DNA of 59,594 bases from NCBI RefSeq assembly GCF_001667315.1, contig NZ_LZHT01000116.1:1-59594 (forward strand). The letters are read 5' to 3'. The notes under the pieces were generated by a model. The model did not search any database, was not told the DNA's origin, and saw only the letters and a list, made by a program, of their open reading frames with translations. This document shows, in pieces, positions 11,144 through 21,582 of the stretch; position 1 is the stretch's first letter; each line of letters begins with the position of its first letter. Position numbers and translations under genes: made by a program. The DNA is from Mycobacterium sp. 852002-10029_SCH5224772. GTDB taxonomy: Bacteria > Actinomycetota > Actinomycetes > Mycobacteriales > Mycobacteriaceae.

Positions 11144-11189
11144 TCTACCGAGTTTTGGGCCATACGCCGTACGGGGTACCCCCGAAGCG

Positions 11190-11630
11190 ATGACACAGAC
11201 GATGCAGCACCCCGACCAGGCCGACGCCGAGCTCGCCAGAACCCCGCGCCGAGGCACCGGCTTATGGCTGGCCGCCCTCGCCGCGGGATTGGCGCTCGCC
11301 GGCCTCATCTCAGTCGGGTTGCATACCGACCTCGCCAACGGCAGCCCGTCGACTGAGGTGCCGGACGCCGGGACGCTGCAGGTCAGCGGCGCCGGCACGA
11401 CGAAGACGCTGCCCTGCCACGCCGGCTACCTGTCGGTGAGCGGCAAAAACAACACGATCACCCTTACCGGCCACTGCACCAGCGTCACCGTCTCCGGCGA
11501 CGGCAATCGCGTCGCGGTCGACAGCACGGACGCGGCGAGCGCATCCGGAACCGGCAACGTCGTTCTCTACCACTGGGGTTCACCCAAGATCGTGAACTCC
11601 GGGACCACCAACATCGTCCGGCAAGGCTGA
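11190..11630 (+). CDS. DUF3060-type secreted or membrane-anchored protein
   Basis: A 146-residue protein. It has a polar N-terminus, one hydrophobic segment (about residues 24-43, GLWLAALAAGLALAGLIS), then a domain of short repeats. Examples are VSGKNNTITLTGHCTSV, VSGDGNRVAV, ASGTGNVVLYHWGSP and VNSGTTNIV. The repeating S-G-x-x-N-x-(V/I) pattern suggests a small beta-helix or beta-solenoid, as in DUF3060, with two conserved Cys. The ATG at 11190 is the first good start after the intergenic region; the frame is open further left only because it is antisense to clpB. Function unknown. Its promoter region contains the HAIR site of clpB. Confidence 0.8.
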   Translation: MTQTMQHPDQADAELARTPRRGTGLWLAALAAGLALAGLISVGLHTDLANGSPSTEVPDAGTLQVSGAGTTKTLPCHAGYLSVSGKNNTITLTGHCTSVTVSGDGNRVAVDSTDAASASGTGNVVLYHWGSPKIVNSGTTNIVRQG

Positions 11631-11662
11631 ATCCACGGAATCCGAGCCTAGAATCGGGGCCC

Positions 11663-12853
11663 GTGAGCCTCGAGGACGTCCAAGCGCTGAGCGTCCTGCG
11701 CGACGCCTTCGAACCGGACGGCGCGAGCTCCTCGGGCTCCCACGGTGATTCCGGTGACCTCGTGCACCGCTTCTACACCCATTGGTTCGCCCTCGACGGC
11801 TCGGTGCGCGATCTGTTCCCGCCCGAAATGAGCGCGCAGCGTGTGGCTTTCGGCCATGCCTTGCACTGGGTGTACGGGGAACTCGTCGCGCGCCGCGCGC
11901 AGGAGCCGGTGGCGTTTTTGGCCCAGCTCGGGCGGGACCATCGCAAATACGGTGTGCTGCCGCATCATTACGAAACCCTGGGTCGCGCGCTGTTGGCGAC
12001 GCTGCGCTCCCAGCTGGGCGCGGCCTGGACCTCCGCCGTCGACGACGCGGCCAGACAGTCGCTGAACCTGATCACCGGGGTGATGAGCGGCGCCGCGGAC
12101 GCCGAGGAGGGACCCGCCTGGTGGGACGGCACCGTCATCGAGCACCTGCGGGTGTCCCGCGATCTGGCGGTCGTTCGCCTGCAGCTCGATCAGCCGATGC
12201 GCTACCACCCCGGGCAATACGTCAACGCCCATGTGCCGCAATGCCCGCGCCGCTGGCGGTATCTGAGCCCCGCCATTCCGGCCGATCCCGGCGGCGGGAT
12301 CGAATTCCACGTCCGCCTGGTGCCCGGCGGCTTGGTCAGCACCGCGATCGTCAATGAAACCCGGCCCGGCGACCGGTGGCGGCTGTCCAGCCCGCACGGC
12401 GGCCTGGGCGTCGACCGGGAGGGCGGCGACGTGCTGATGGTCGCCGGCAGCACGGGGCTGGCGCCGCTGCGGGCGCTGATCATGGACCTGTGCCGGTATG
12501 CGGTGAACCCGCGGATACATCTGTTCTTCGGCGCGCGCTACCGCTGCGAACTCTACGATCTGCCGACCTTGTGGCAGGTCGCGTCGCACAATCCGTGGTT
12601 GTCGGTCTCGCCGGTCTCGGAGTACCGCGCCGACCCGGCCTGGGCCGCCGACTATCCCGACGTCACCCCGCCGCGCGGCCTGCACGTGCACCAGACCGGC
12701 CGGCTGCCCGATGTGGTGACCAAGTACGGCGGCTGGGGGGACCGGCAAATCCTGATCTGCGGCGGGCCGGCGATGGTCAGCGCCACCAAGTCCGCCCTGA
12801 TCGCCAAAGGCGCTGTGCCCGAACGCATTCAGCACGATCCGCTCTGGAGGTAG
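11663..12853 (+). CDS. Type II flavohaemoglobin (Rv0385-like)
   Basis: The 396-residue protein joins an N-terminal globin (about 1-150) to a ferredoxin-reductase-like FAD domain and an NAD(P) domain. The proximal-His region reads DHRKYGVLPHHYE. The reductase half has RYLSPAIP where canonical flavohaemoglobins have the RxYS flavin motif, plus GSTGLAPLRALI and ICGGPAMVSAT for NAD(P)H. Divergence at these sites is typical of the mycobacterial type II group, for which D-lactate rather than NADH oxidation has been reported. The GTG start follows the DUF3060 gene by 32 bp. The aldose epimerase gene begins 2 bp after its stop, so these form an operon. Confidence 0.87.
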   Translation: MSLEDVQALSVLRDAFEPDGASSSGSHGDSGDLVHRFYTHWFALDGSVRDLFPPEMSAQRVAFGHALHWVYGELVARRAQEPVAFLAQLGRDHRKYGVLPHHYETLGRALLATLRSQLGAAWTSAVDDAARQSLNLITGVMSGAADAEEGPAWWDGTVIEHLRVSRDLAVVRLQLDQPMRYHPGQYVNAHVPQCPRRWRYLSPAIPADPGGGIEFHVRLVPGGLVSTAIVNETRPGDRWRLSSPHGGLGVDREGGDVLMVAGSTGLAPLRALIMDLCRYAVNPRIHLFFGARYRCELYDLPTLWQVASHNPWLSVSPVSEYRADPAWAADYPDVTPPRGLHVHQTGRLPDVVTKYGGWGDRQILICGGPAMVSATKSALIAKGAVPERIQHDPLWR

Positions 12854-12855
12854 CC

Positions 12856-13758
12856 ATGCACGTCGTCACCCTGCGCGATCCTTCGTCGCCACTGGTTGCC
12901 CAGTTCGTTCCCGACGCGGGCATGATCGGCACGTCGTTACGCGACGACGGCGCGGAGCTGCTCGGCCAGCGCCGCGGCCTGGACGCCTACATCAGCGACG
13001 GCAAGACGATGGGGATCCCGATCCTGTATCCATGGGCAAACCGGTTGGGCGAGAACACCTATGCCGCACAGGGCGCGACGGTCACCCTGACCCCGGGCGA
13101 AAACGGGGTGCGTGCCGACCCCAACGGGCTGCCCATCCACGGTGTCTTGGCCGCCTATCCCGGCTGGCGGGTGACTCCCGAGACCGACAACGAGTTGACC
13201 GCGCAGCTGGATTTCGGTGCCGATCCGCAGTTGCTGGCCAGCTTCCCGTACCCGCATGTGCTGACCATTACCGTGCGGCTGGCCGACCGGACCCTGACGG
13301 TGCGGACCACCGTCGCCGCCACCGGCGACTCGGCGGTCCCGCTGTGCTTCGGCTTTCACCCCTACCTGCAGCTGCCGGACGTGGCCCGCGGCGATTGGAT
13401 CATCGAGACGCCGGCGCTGCGCCACCTGGGTCTCGACGACAGGGGGCTGCCCACCGGCCAGGCCGAGCCACAGCCGGCACGAGAAGAGGCGTTGCGCGAC
13501 AAGACTTTCGACGACGCCTACGACCAGGTGGCCAACGGCGCGGTGTTCGCGGTGTCCGGCGGCGGACGCCGCATCGAGGTGCATTTCGAACGAGGCTATC
13601 CGGCGGCGCAGATCTTCGCGCCGCCGGTCGAGGATCCCGCCACGGCCATCGTGTGCTTTGAGCCGATGACCGCGCCGACCGACGCGCTGCGCCGCGGCGG
13701 CTACCGCTGTGCGCGGCCGGGCGAACCGGCGGTGACGCAGTTTTCGATCCGGGTGTGA
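12856..13758 (+). CDS. Aldose-1-epimerase / galactose mutarotase family protein
   Basis: A 300-residue protein with the galactose-mutarotase beta-sandwich pattern. It has PILYPWANRLGENTY (substrate-binding Asn and Arg), IHGVLAAYPGW (candidate first His), FGFHPYLQLP (second His) and the C-terminal ICFEPMTAPTDAL with the likely catalytic Glu. It probably interconverts the anomers of a hexose or hexose phosphate in the cytosol; the exact sugar is unknown. The ATG at 12856 has GGAGG seven bases upstream and lies directly after the flavohaemoglobin stop, so the two are co-transcribed. It converges on hspR. Confidence 0.86.
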   Translation: MHVVTLRDPSSPLVAQFVPDAGMIGTSLRDDGAELLGQRRGLDAYISDGKTMGIPILYPWANRLGENTYAAQGATVTLTPGENGVRADPNGLPIHGVLAAYPGWRVTPETDNELTAQLDFGADPQLLASFPYPHVLTITVRLADRTLTVRTTVAATGDSAVPLCFGFHPYLQLPDVARGDWIIETPALRHLGLDDRGLPTGQAEPQPAREEALRDKTFDDAYDQVANGAVFAVSGGGRRIEVHFERGYPAAQIFAPPVEDPATAIVCFEPMTAPTDALRRGGYRCARPGEPAVTQFSIRV

Positions 13759-13759
13759 T

Positions 13760-13793
13760 GACAGTGACCACTTGGGTCGCTGCGGTCGCTGTC
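13760..13793. terminator. Putative bidirectional terminator between the epimerase gene and hspR
   Basis: GACAGTGACC pairs with GGTCGCTGTC (nine Watson-Crick pairs and one wobble, 14-nt loop) in the 73-bp gap between the two converging stop codons. Position and stem support a terminator; there is no U tract. Confidence 0.4.
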
Positions 13794-13831
13794 TGGTGAA
13801 CCCTTGGGGCGCAAGTGGGACCGAGCGGGAA

Positions 13832-14227
13832 TTAGCGTCCCCGACGCGGCTGCCACACCACCAGCGCGGTGCTCTTGGGCACCACCGCCACATCGCGGCG
13901 CTGGCTGACGCGCGTCCGCGCCAACTCCTCGCTCAACTCGTTGATCCGTGCCTGCAGGGCCTCGACCTGGTTGGTCAGCTCGATGATTCGCTTGATCCCG
14001 GCGAGGTTGACCCCCTCGTCCTGCGAGAGCCTCTGCACCTCGCGCAGCAGGTCCACGTCGTGCTCCGAATAGCGGCGCCCCCCACCGGAAGTGCGGCGGG
14101 GGCTGACCAGGCCGAGGCGGTCGTAGGTGCGCAGTGTCTGGGCGTGCATCCCGGCAAGTTCGGCGGCGACCGAGATCAGGAAGGTTCGCGCATCCTCATT
14201 TCTTGAATTTCTCGAGGCCTTGGCCAT
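13832..14227 (-). CDS. hspR: Heat-shock repressor HspR (MerR family)
   Basis: A 131-residue MerR-type regulator that binds HAIR inverted repeats and represses dnaK and clpB, with DnaK acting as co-repressor. The winged-helix signature TFLISVAAELAGMHAQTLRTYDRLGL is present near residue 15. A coiled dimerisation helix (LTNQVEALQARINELSEEL) and a basic tail follow. The ATG shares one base with the dnaJ1 TGA (TGATG), so translation is coupled and HspR is made in proportion to the chaperones. Matches Rv0353. Confidence 0.96.
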   Translation of the reverse strand: MAKASRNSRNEDARTFLISVAAELAGMHAQTLRTYDRLGLVSPRRTSGGGRRYSEHDVDLLREVQRLSQDEGVNLAGIKRIIELTNQVEALQARINELSEELARTRVSQRRDVAVVPKSTALVVWQPRRGR

Positions 14228-15405
14228 CAGCGATTACCCGCCCATCCGGCCCGTGGGTCAAAACCGCTGGATCGTTCGGCGGCCGCGTACGCTTCCAGCG
14301 CCTCCTGAGCGGCGCCTTCCAAATTCGGTGGCACGGCGACCTTTACGGTGACCAGCAGGTCGCCGTTGCCGCCGCTGCGCTTGGGCACACCGCGTCCGCG
14401 CACCCGCAGGATGCGGCCGTCGGAGGTGCCCTTGGGCACTCGAACACCGACCTTGCCGTCCAGGGTGGGAACCGAAATGGTTGAGCCCAAGGCCAATTCG
14501 GTGAAGCTGACGGGGACGGTCACGGTCAGGTCGTCGCCGTCGCGCCCGAACACCTTGTCCGGCCGCACATGCACCGTCACGTACAGATCACCAGACGGCG
14601 CGCCGCGCAGCCCGGCTTCACCCTGGCCGGGCAGCCGGATACGCTGTCCGTCCTCGACGCCGGGCGGGATCCGCACGTTGATGGTGCGGGTGCGGGTGGT
14701 GACCCCGGTGCCCTTGCACTCGTCGCAGGGGTGCTCGATGATCGAGCCGCTGCCCCGGCAATCGGTGCAGGGTTCGGAGAAACCGAACGCGCCCTGGTTG
14801 CGGTTGATCACCCCGGAGCCGTTGCAGGTGGGACACACCTTGGGGCTGGTGCCCGGCCGCGCACCGCTGCCATGACAGTTGGTGCACGGCGCGGGGCTGG
14901 TCAGCCGCAGCGGCATCGCCACGCCCTTGGCGGCCTCGACGAAATTCAGCTGGGTTTCGGTCTCGAGGTCGTTGCCGCGGCGTGGCCGGCTGGGACGGCC
15001 GCTGGCACCGCGCCCGAACAACCCGCCGAACAGGTCGCCGATGTTGGTGCCGCCGCTACGGCCGGCGGCATCGAACAAATCGTTGAGATTGAACTCCGCC
15101 CCGTCCCCACCGACGTTGAAGCCCCCGAACCCGCCGGTATCGAACCGGCGCCCGCCAAAACCACCGCCGGCGAACAGCCTCCGGGTTTCGTCGTATTCCT
15201 TGCGCTTGGCCGGATCGGACAACACGTTGTGCGCCTCCGACACGGCCTTGAATCGTTCACCGGCGGCGGGATTGTCGGGGTTGGCGTCCGGATGCAGATC
15301 GCGCGCCAACTTGCGGTAGGCGCGTTTGATCTCTTCGGGACTGGCGTCGGAGGAGACGCCCAGCTCCTTGTAGAAGTCTTTTTCGACCCATTCACGCTGG
15401 GCCAT
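14227..15405 (-). CDS. dnaJ1: Chaperone DnaJ1 (Hsp40)
   Basis: A 392-residue class I J-protein that stimulates DnaK ATPase and delivers clients. The J domain has the HPD tripeptide (LARDLHPDANP). A Gly/Phe-rich linker follows (about 75-135). The zinc-binding region has four CxxCxGxG repeats: CTNCHGSG, CPTCNGSG, CTDCRGSG and CDECKGTG. The C-terminal substrate-binding beta-domains complete it. The start is ATG; the gap to grpE is 49 bp. It is part of the dnaK operon. Length and position match Rv0352. Confidence 0.97.
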   Translation of the reverse strand: MAQREWVEKDFYKELGVSSDASPEEIKRAYRKLARDLHPDANPDNPAAGERFKAVSEAHNVLSDPAKRKEYDETRRLFAGGGFGGRRFDTGGFGGFNVGGDGAEFNLNDLFDAAGRSGGTNIGDLFGGLFGRGASGRPSRPRRGNDLETETQLNFVEAAKGVAMPLRLTSPAPCTNCHGSGARPGTSPKVCPTCNGSGVINRNQGAFGFSEPCTDCRGSGSIIEHPCDECKGTGVTTRTRTINVRIPPGVEDGQRIRLPGQGEAGLRGAPSGDLYVTVHVRPDKVFGRDGDDLTVTVPVSFTELALGSTISVPTLDGKVGVRVPKGTSDGRILRVRGRGVPKRSGGNGDLLVTVKVAVPPNLEGAAQEALEAYAAAERSSGFDPRAGWAGNR

Positions 15406-15454
15406 GTCGCGTCACCCCCTCACCTTTGGTGTTGTGTTGTGCTGATTGTGTGGT

Positions 15455-16092
15455 CTAGTCACCGGAGGTGCCGGCGTTATCGCCCGATCCGACCGGTCCG
15501 GTTTCTTCGCCCTCACCGGTCGCATCCGGTTCGTGGTCGCCGTCGGCGACGGTGTCGACGACGCCGACCATGGCGTGGCGCAGTATCTGATCACCGAGCT
15601 TGTAGCCCTGCCGCATGACGGTCCCGATCACCGGGCGGGAGCCATCGCCCTCGTGCTGCACGGCTTCGTGCAGCACCGGGTCGAAGTCTTCGCCCTCCTC
15701 GCCGAATGCCGTCAGGCCGAGCCCGGTCAGCGCGCCTTCCAGCTTGTCGGCCACCGCCTTCAGCGGGCCCGACTCCAGGTCGCCGTGCTTGCGTGCCCGG
15801 TCGAGATCGTCGAGCACGCCCAGTAATTGGTTCACGACGGCGGCCTTGGCCCGGTCCGCCGCGGCCTGCTGGTCACGCAAAGCCCGCTTGCGGTAGTTGG
15901 CGAAGTCGGCCTGCACGCGTTGCAGATCGGCGGTCAGCTCGGCGAGTTTGCCCTCGCCCTGCACCGCCGGCTCCTCGGCCGGCGCAGCCCCTCCCGGCGC
16001 GGAGCCGGGAGGGACCTGCCGTACTTCACCGGTCTCAGGATCGATTCGCCGCTTGTCGGTGACGGTCACCTGCTCCTGTGGATTTCCTTCTG

Positions 16093-16096
<4 letters not shown>
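15455..16096 (-). CDS. grpE: Nucleotide exchange factor GrpE
   Basis: A 213-residue GrpE that releases ADP from DnaK. The acidic, Pro/Gly-rich N-terminus is followed by a long coiled coil (about 48-100, with ADLQRVQADFANYRKRALRDQ) and the C-terminal beta-wing containing the GRPVIGTVMRQGYKLGDQIL signature (written here in shorter pieces: VIGTVMRQGY, GDQILRHAMV). It starts with GTG that overlaps the dnaK stop as GTGA, so it is coupled to dnaK. Slightly shorter than the M. tuberculosis protein (about 235). Confidence 0.96.
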
Positions 16097-17949
<1,853 letters not shown>

Positions 17950-17992
17950 AGTGATTCCTCCTGATTGTGTAGAGCCTGTTTAGTGCCACTAT

Positions 17993-18013
17993 GCTGAGTG
18001 AACCCCGCTCAAG
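17993..18013. promoter_or_regulatory. HAIR operator 1 upstream of dnaK
   Basis: GCTGAGT-N7-GCTCAAG, 44-64 bp upstream of the dnaK ATG, matches the HspR operator CTTGAGT-N7-ACTCAAG at most positions, with the right half nearly perfect. It probably overlaps the dnaK promoter. Confidence 0.85.
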
Positions 18014-18047
18014 CCTGCCCGTCGGGGCAGTCGGCTGTCAACCTAGT

Positions 18048-18068
18048 CTTGAGTCTGGTTCACTCAAC
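18048..18068. promoter_or_regulatory. HAIR operator 2 upstream of dnaK
   Basis: CTTGAGT-N7-ACTCAAC differs from the HAIR consensus at one base only. Its centre lies 55 bp from that of operator 1, about five helical turns, which would place two HspR complexes on the same face of the DNA. Confidence 0.92.
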
Positions 18069-18266
18069 TTGTCGATCATGTTAACGGCCCGCGGTCGTGT
18101 GTTGTTCCCGGGGACCGGATATCCGCCGCGGCGGCGACGACCAACGCGGCGACGGCGGCGCATACACTCCCCGCGCGTGGGTCACGCGGCGATAAAACTT
18201 CACCATCGGCGCCGCATCGATAGGCGCTCGAGTGCAGCGACTGTCGTCGGTGGGTGAGTAACCTGA

Positions 18267-18893
18267 GTGCCGCTATTCGAATCGTCTGGGGAGCAGCGGG
18301 TGCGGTTATCGGATAAGGCGCGGCGAAGGCTGGCCGCTGGTTCGCTGCTGCTCGTGGCCCTATGCGCCGGTTCCGGGCTGGTCTCCGGCTGCAGCCCCGT
18401 CATCGGCGGGCGACCGGTGGCCTCGCGCGGGGCGGGCGCAGGCGAACCGTCCTTCCCCACGCCCCGATCCACGACGCCTTCGCCGTCGGTCACCGCCGCC
18501 CCGGCGCCGACGGCTCCGGCCGCGCCGACGGGTCCCACGAATCCGGCCGGCGCCATCCCGTTGCCGCCCGACCAGAACGGCTACGTCTTCATCGAGACCA
18601 AATCCGGGGTGACCCGCTGCCAGATCAACAAGGACACCGTCGGCTGCGAGGCGCCCTTCACCAACTCCCCGCTGCAGGACGGTGAGCACGCCAACGGCGT
18701 CAGCATCACCACCGGCGGCAAGGTGCAGTGGGTGCTGGGCAACCTCGGCGCCATCCCGACCGTCAAGATCGACTACCAGACCTATGCCGCCCAGGGCTGG
18801 ACGATCATCGCAAACGTCGACGGCACCCGCTTCACCAACGACCAGACCAAGCACGGCATGTTCGTCAGCATCGACAAGGTCAACACGTTCTAG
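18267..18893 (+). CDS. Conserved lipoprotein or secreted protein (Rv0349-like)
   Basis: A 208-residue protein with a basic N-terminus, a hydrophobic core and the lipobox LVSGC (Cys about residue 42). A Ser/Thr/Pro/Ala linker of some 50 residues leads to a C-terminal domain of about 110 residues with two Cys (TRCQINKDTVGCEAPF) and an ITTGGKVQWVLGNLG segment. A second GTG in frame (18300) would give a shorter, more usual signal peptide and is a good alternative start. It is divergent from dnaK, as is usual in mycobacteria. No catalytic motif is recognisable. Confidence 0.78.
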   Translation: MPLFESSGEQRVRLSDKARRRLAAGSLLLVALCAGSGLVSGCSPVIGGRPVASRGAGAGEPSFPTPRSTTPSPSVTAAPAPTAPAAPTGPTNPAGAIPLPPDQNGYVFIETKSGVTRCQINKDTVGCEAPFTNSPLQDGEHANGVSITTGGKVQWVLGNLGAIPTVKIDYQTYAAQGWTIIANVDGTRFTNDQTKHGMFVSIDKVNTF

Positions 18894-19015
18894 GCGCTAA
18901 CCTTTTCGGCAGCGCGGCGGGGTGGGTATCGGTCTGCCGCGTGACGTCGTTGACCAATTGCCGGTGCTGCTGACCTCGCTCAGACCCGGCCTACTCAAGA
19001 AGCCCTGACGATTCC

Positions 19016-20194
19016 ATGCAACTCCGCTACATCAGCGTCGCGGCGCTGATCGCCGAAGCCGGTGGCGACCCGTGGGCGATCAACCACAGCCTGCAGGCCG
19101 GTAGCCCCTTTCAGATCGCTCAGCTGGCGGAGGCCTTTCTCAAGGCGGGGCGATGCACCGCTGAGGCCACCGATGCGTTCGACCAAGCCCGTAGCCGCTT
19201 TGACGCTGCGTGGAACCATCAGAATGGAGATCATCCGATCAACGGCTCCGCCGAAGTGCAGCGGGTGACGAAATCCCTTGGGGCGCAGTCCTTGCAGCTA
19301 CCCAAGATCGGTGCAGATCTGGAGAACATCGCTGCCACCCTGGCCGAGGCGCAGAAGACCCCAGCCGGACAGATCGCGGCCTTGGAAAGTCGGTTGCAAC
19401 AGCTGGACGGCTTCATCGGCCAAGCGGTGGAGATGGAAAAAGATCCCACACTCACCGCGGAAGACCGACACGCTCTTGATGCGTTTATCGGCGGCCGCGA
19501 AGACGACGCGATCCGCGACACCAAAGCCGCGCTGGGCCAGCTGCAATCAACCCGCAACGGTTACTCGAACTCGTTTCAGAACGCGATGGGGACCTTGCAC
19601 GCGGACGGATACGACCTCACAGCCCCTCAGGCCGGACCCGACCAGGGACCGGCCGAGCAGCCCGGCGGGGGGCCCGCGTTGGCCCCGACGAAGGGGGAGG
19701 TGCTGACGGGGGCTTCGGGCGCCATCGCAGGTGGTACCGCCGATGGTGTGCGTGGGGCGACGACCACGTTGATCGCCGCGTCCCCGGGTACGGGTCCCGG
19801 TAAGGCCGATCCGGGCCTGTTGAGGTGGTTGGAAGACGCGAAAATCGGCGGGGTCGAAATGCCCGGGTTCTCGCGGATCGGTGGTGTGGTCGGCGCGGCC
19901 AGCGCGATACCGGCCGTCATGTCCGACATCAAAGACGGCAACTCCGTGCCGGAGGCGATCACCCGGGAGACTGCGGGTGTCGCCGCCGGGCTATGGGCGG
20001 GCGCGGAGTTTGGCGCAGCAGTCGGTTCGATCGTTCCGGGAGCGGGGACTGCGGTTGGCTTGGTGGCAGGCGCCGTGGTGGGAGCGGGCTTCGCCTTCGC
20101 GGCGTCCAAAACGGTTGAAGTGGCCTGGGAGCCCGCCGCCGATGCTGTCGGGAGTGTGGTGCATGGCGTGGAATCCATCTTCGGTTTCGGGTAG
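19016..20194 (+). CDS. Large helical protein with C-terminal glycine-zipper domain, candidate exported effector
   Basis: A 392-residue protein from a mycobacterial family I know only as uncharacterised. Residues 1-195 are almost wholly helical (WAINHSLQAGSPFQIAQLAEAF, DAFDQARSRFDAAWNHQNGD, long Ala/Gln/Glu helices), resembling long WXG/LXG-type secretion domains. A Pro/Gly linker (about 200-225) follows. The C-terminal part is a hydrophobic Gly/Ala zipper (GAAVGSIVPGAGTAVGLVAG, VVGAGFAFAAS) of the kind seen in pore-forming or membrane-translocating toxins. No signal peptide and no YxxxD/E secretion tag was found. Seven bases later comes an LpqN-like gene, then a membrane protein, likely co-transcribed. 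The role is inference. Confidence 0.68.
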   Translation: MQLRYISVAALIAEAGGDPWAINHSLQAGSPFQIAQLAEAFLKAGRCTAEATDAFDQARSRFDAAWNHQNGDHPINGSAEVQRVTKSLGAQSLQLPKIGADLENIAATLAEAQKTPAGQIAALESRLQQLDGFIGQAVEMEKDPTLTAEDRHALDAFIGGREDDAIRDTKAALGQLQSTRNGYSNSFQNAMGTLHADGYDLTAPQAGPDQGPAEQPGGGPALAPTKGEVLTGASGAIAGGTADGVRGATTTLIAASPGTGPGKADPGLLRWLEDAKIGGVEMPGFSRIGGVVGAASAIPAVMSDIKDGNSVPEAITRETAGVAAGLWAGAEFGAAVGSIVPGAGTAVGLVAGAVVGAGFAFAASKTVEVAWEPAADAVGSVVHGVESIFGFG

Positions 20195-20201
20195 AACGAC
20201 G

Positions 20202-20738
20202 ATGCGATTCGATGAGTTCACAGACGAACGCGGCCTCGCTGTGTCTTCGGTCGATCGGTTCGCCGGGTTCGTCGTTGAGGTGGGGGTGCCGCCGCGGTGG
20301 GAACCGTTCGATTCCGCTGTCGGCATACGGGTGTGGGCTTGGCGCGACGACCCGCGCATCGACGTGTTCTGTGCCAACGCGGTATTGACGATGCATCGGG
20401 TTCAGGCGCCACTGGATCCCGCTGAAGTGTTCGCCATGCTGTCCGAGCAGCAGTTGCAGTCGGCGCCGAAATGTCATGAACTGCATCGGGAATTCGCCGC
20501 AGCCAACGAGGGCGTCGGTATGGTGGGGACGCTCACGATGCAGATCGCACATGAGCTCGGCACCATCGACAGCGCGTCACAGTCTCGGATCATCGCGGCC
20601 GAACGGGAGACGCTGATTGCCCAGCTGACAGTAACCGCGCTGGACGATTCGCCGGTGGATCGGGCCCATATCTGGCTGACCACCCGGCCTGGTCCGGCGG
20701 CGAATCCGGCGCCCGCCGGTCACCGCCAGGCCCAGTGA
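20202..20738 (+). CDS. LpqN/LpqT-family protein without signal peptide
   Basis: A 178-residue protein with the fold pattern of the LpqN/LpqT/Mtc28 family: VEVGVPPRWEPFDSAVGIRV, FCANAVLTMHRV, a middle helix, then GMVGTLTMQIAH. Unlike LpqN or LpqT it lacks a signal peptide and lipobox and should be cytosolic or secreted another way. The ATG at 20202 follows the stop of the glycine-zipper gene by seven bases. The same small domain often sits beside helical or type VII-like proteins in mycobacteria, so a partner or chaperone/immunity role is possible but unproved. Confidence 0.65.
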   Translation: MRFDEFTDERGLAVSSVDRFAGFVVEVGVPPRWEPFDSAVGIRVWAWRDDPRIDVFCANAVLTMHRVQAPLDPAEVFAMLSEQQLQSAPKCHELHREFAAANEGVGMVGTLTMQIAHELGTIDSASQSRIIAAERETLIAQLTVTALDDSPVDRAHIWLTTRPGPAANPAPAGHRQAQ

Positions 20739-20760
20739 GCGGAACGCGAGAGGGGCACTG

Positions 20761-21489
20761 ATGGCCGGTGGAAAGGCAAAGCTCCGGTGGCGGGTGCTGC
20801 GCTACTGCTTCGGCGGCGCGTTGTGCCTATTGGCGGTCATCGGCGTGCTGGTCGGAACTAGTTGGTCTCTCGCTGTCGGCGTGGCTGTGGCCGGCGGTGT
20901 CATCCTCATCGGTCAGCGTCGGATCTTTCGTGCCGGGGTCAGCCGGACGCGTGATGAGATTGTCTGCCGCTACATTCCCTGGTACGAGGGCAACGCCTAC
21001 AGCGCGACGCTGCTGCTCCCGCTGATGGGACTCGCCATGGTCGATTTGGGCTTCAGACCCGGCAATCCGGCGTGGCTGCGGTACGGCGGCTTCCTCCTAC
21101 TAGGTGTGACCACACTGACCGTGTGGGGCGTCGTTCGCATGTGGCGACGTTGCCTTCTCTGCATCACCCCGTCGGCGTTGACCGTGCGGTTGGTCGACCG
21201 TGGGAGCGAGCTCACCGAAATCCGGCGTGACCTGGTTGAGTCAATCGAGCCCAAGCTCATCGCCCAGCCCGCGGGTGCTCAATCGTTGCAAGTCGCTATC
21301 ACGTACCGGCCCGTAGATGCCGTCGCGGACACCACCAAGACGGTGCTACTCGGTCTGCGACTCACCGTTCAGCCGGTCAACCTGCTCAACGCACTCGTGG
21401 CCTGGAAAGACGGCGCCCACGACGGCCCGAGCGAACTGTTGGACCGGATCGAACTTATTCTGCGAGGCCAGTCAACGGCTGGTGTGTGA
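20761..21489 (+). CDS. Four-helix membrane protein, unknown function
   Basis: A 242-residue protein with a basic N-terminus and two pairs of transmembrane helices (about 15-32 and 37-53, then about 80-95 and 108-125). A soluble C-terminal domain of some 115 residues has beta-strand character (LTVRLVDRGSELTEIRRDLVE) and resembles a PH-like fold. The ATG has GAGAGGGG eight bases upstream and lies 22 bp after the LpqN-like gene, so it closes a three-gene set. I do not recognise a named family. It may anchor or protect against the neighbouring glycine-zipper protein. Confidence 0.65.
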   Translation: MAGGKAKLRWRVLRYCFGGALCLLAVIGVLVGTSWSLAVGVAVAGGVILIGQRRIFRAGVSRTRDEIVCRYIPWYEGNAYSATLLLPLMGLAMVDLGFRPGNPAWLRYGGFLLLGVTTLTVWGVVRMWRRCLLCITPSALTVRLVDRGSELTEIRRDLVESIEPKLIAQPAGAQSLQVAITYRPVDAVADTTKTVLLGLRLTVQPVNLLNALVAWKDGAHDGPSELLDRIELILRGQSTAGV

Positions 21490-21582
21490 CCGCGCACGCG
21501 GCTCTGAGCAGCAAACGCCAAGATAGGTTCGTCAGGATCGACAAGGTCGACACGTTCCAGGGCCTGAAGGACCGCCAAAGGG

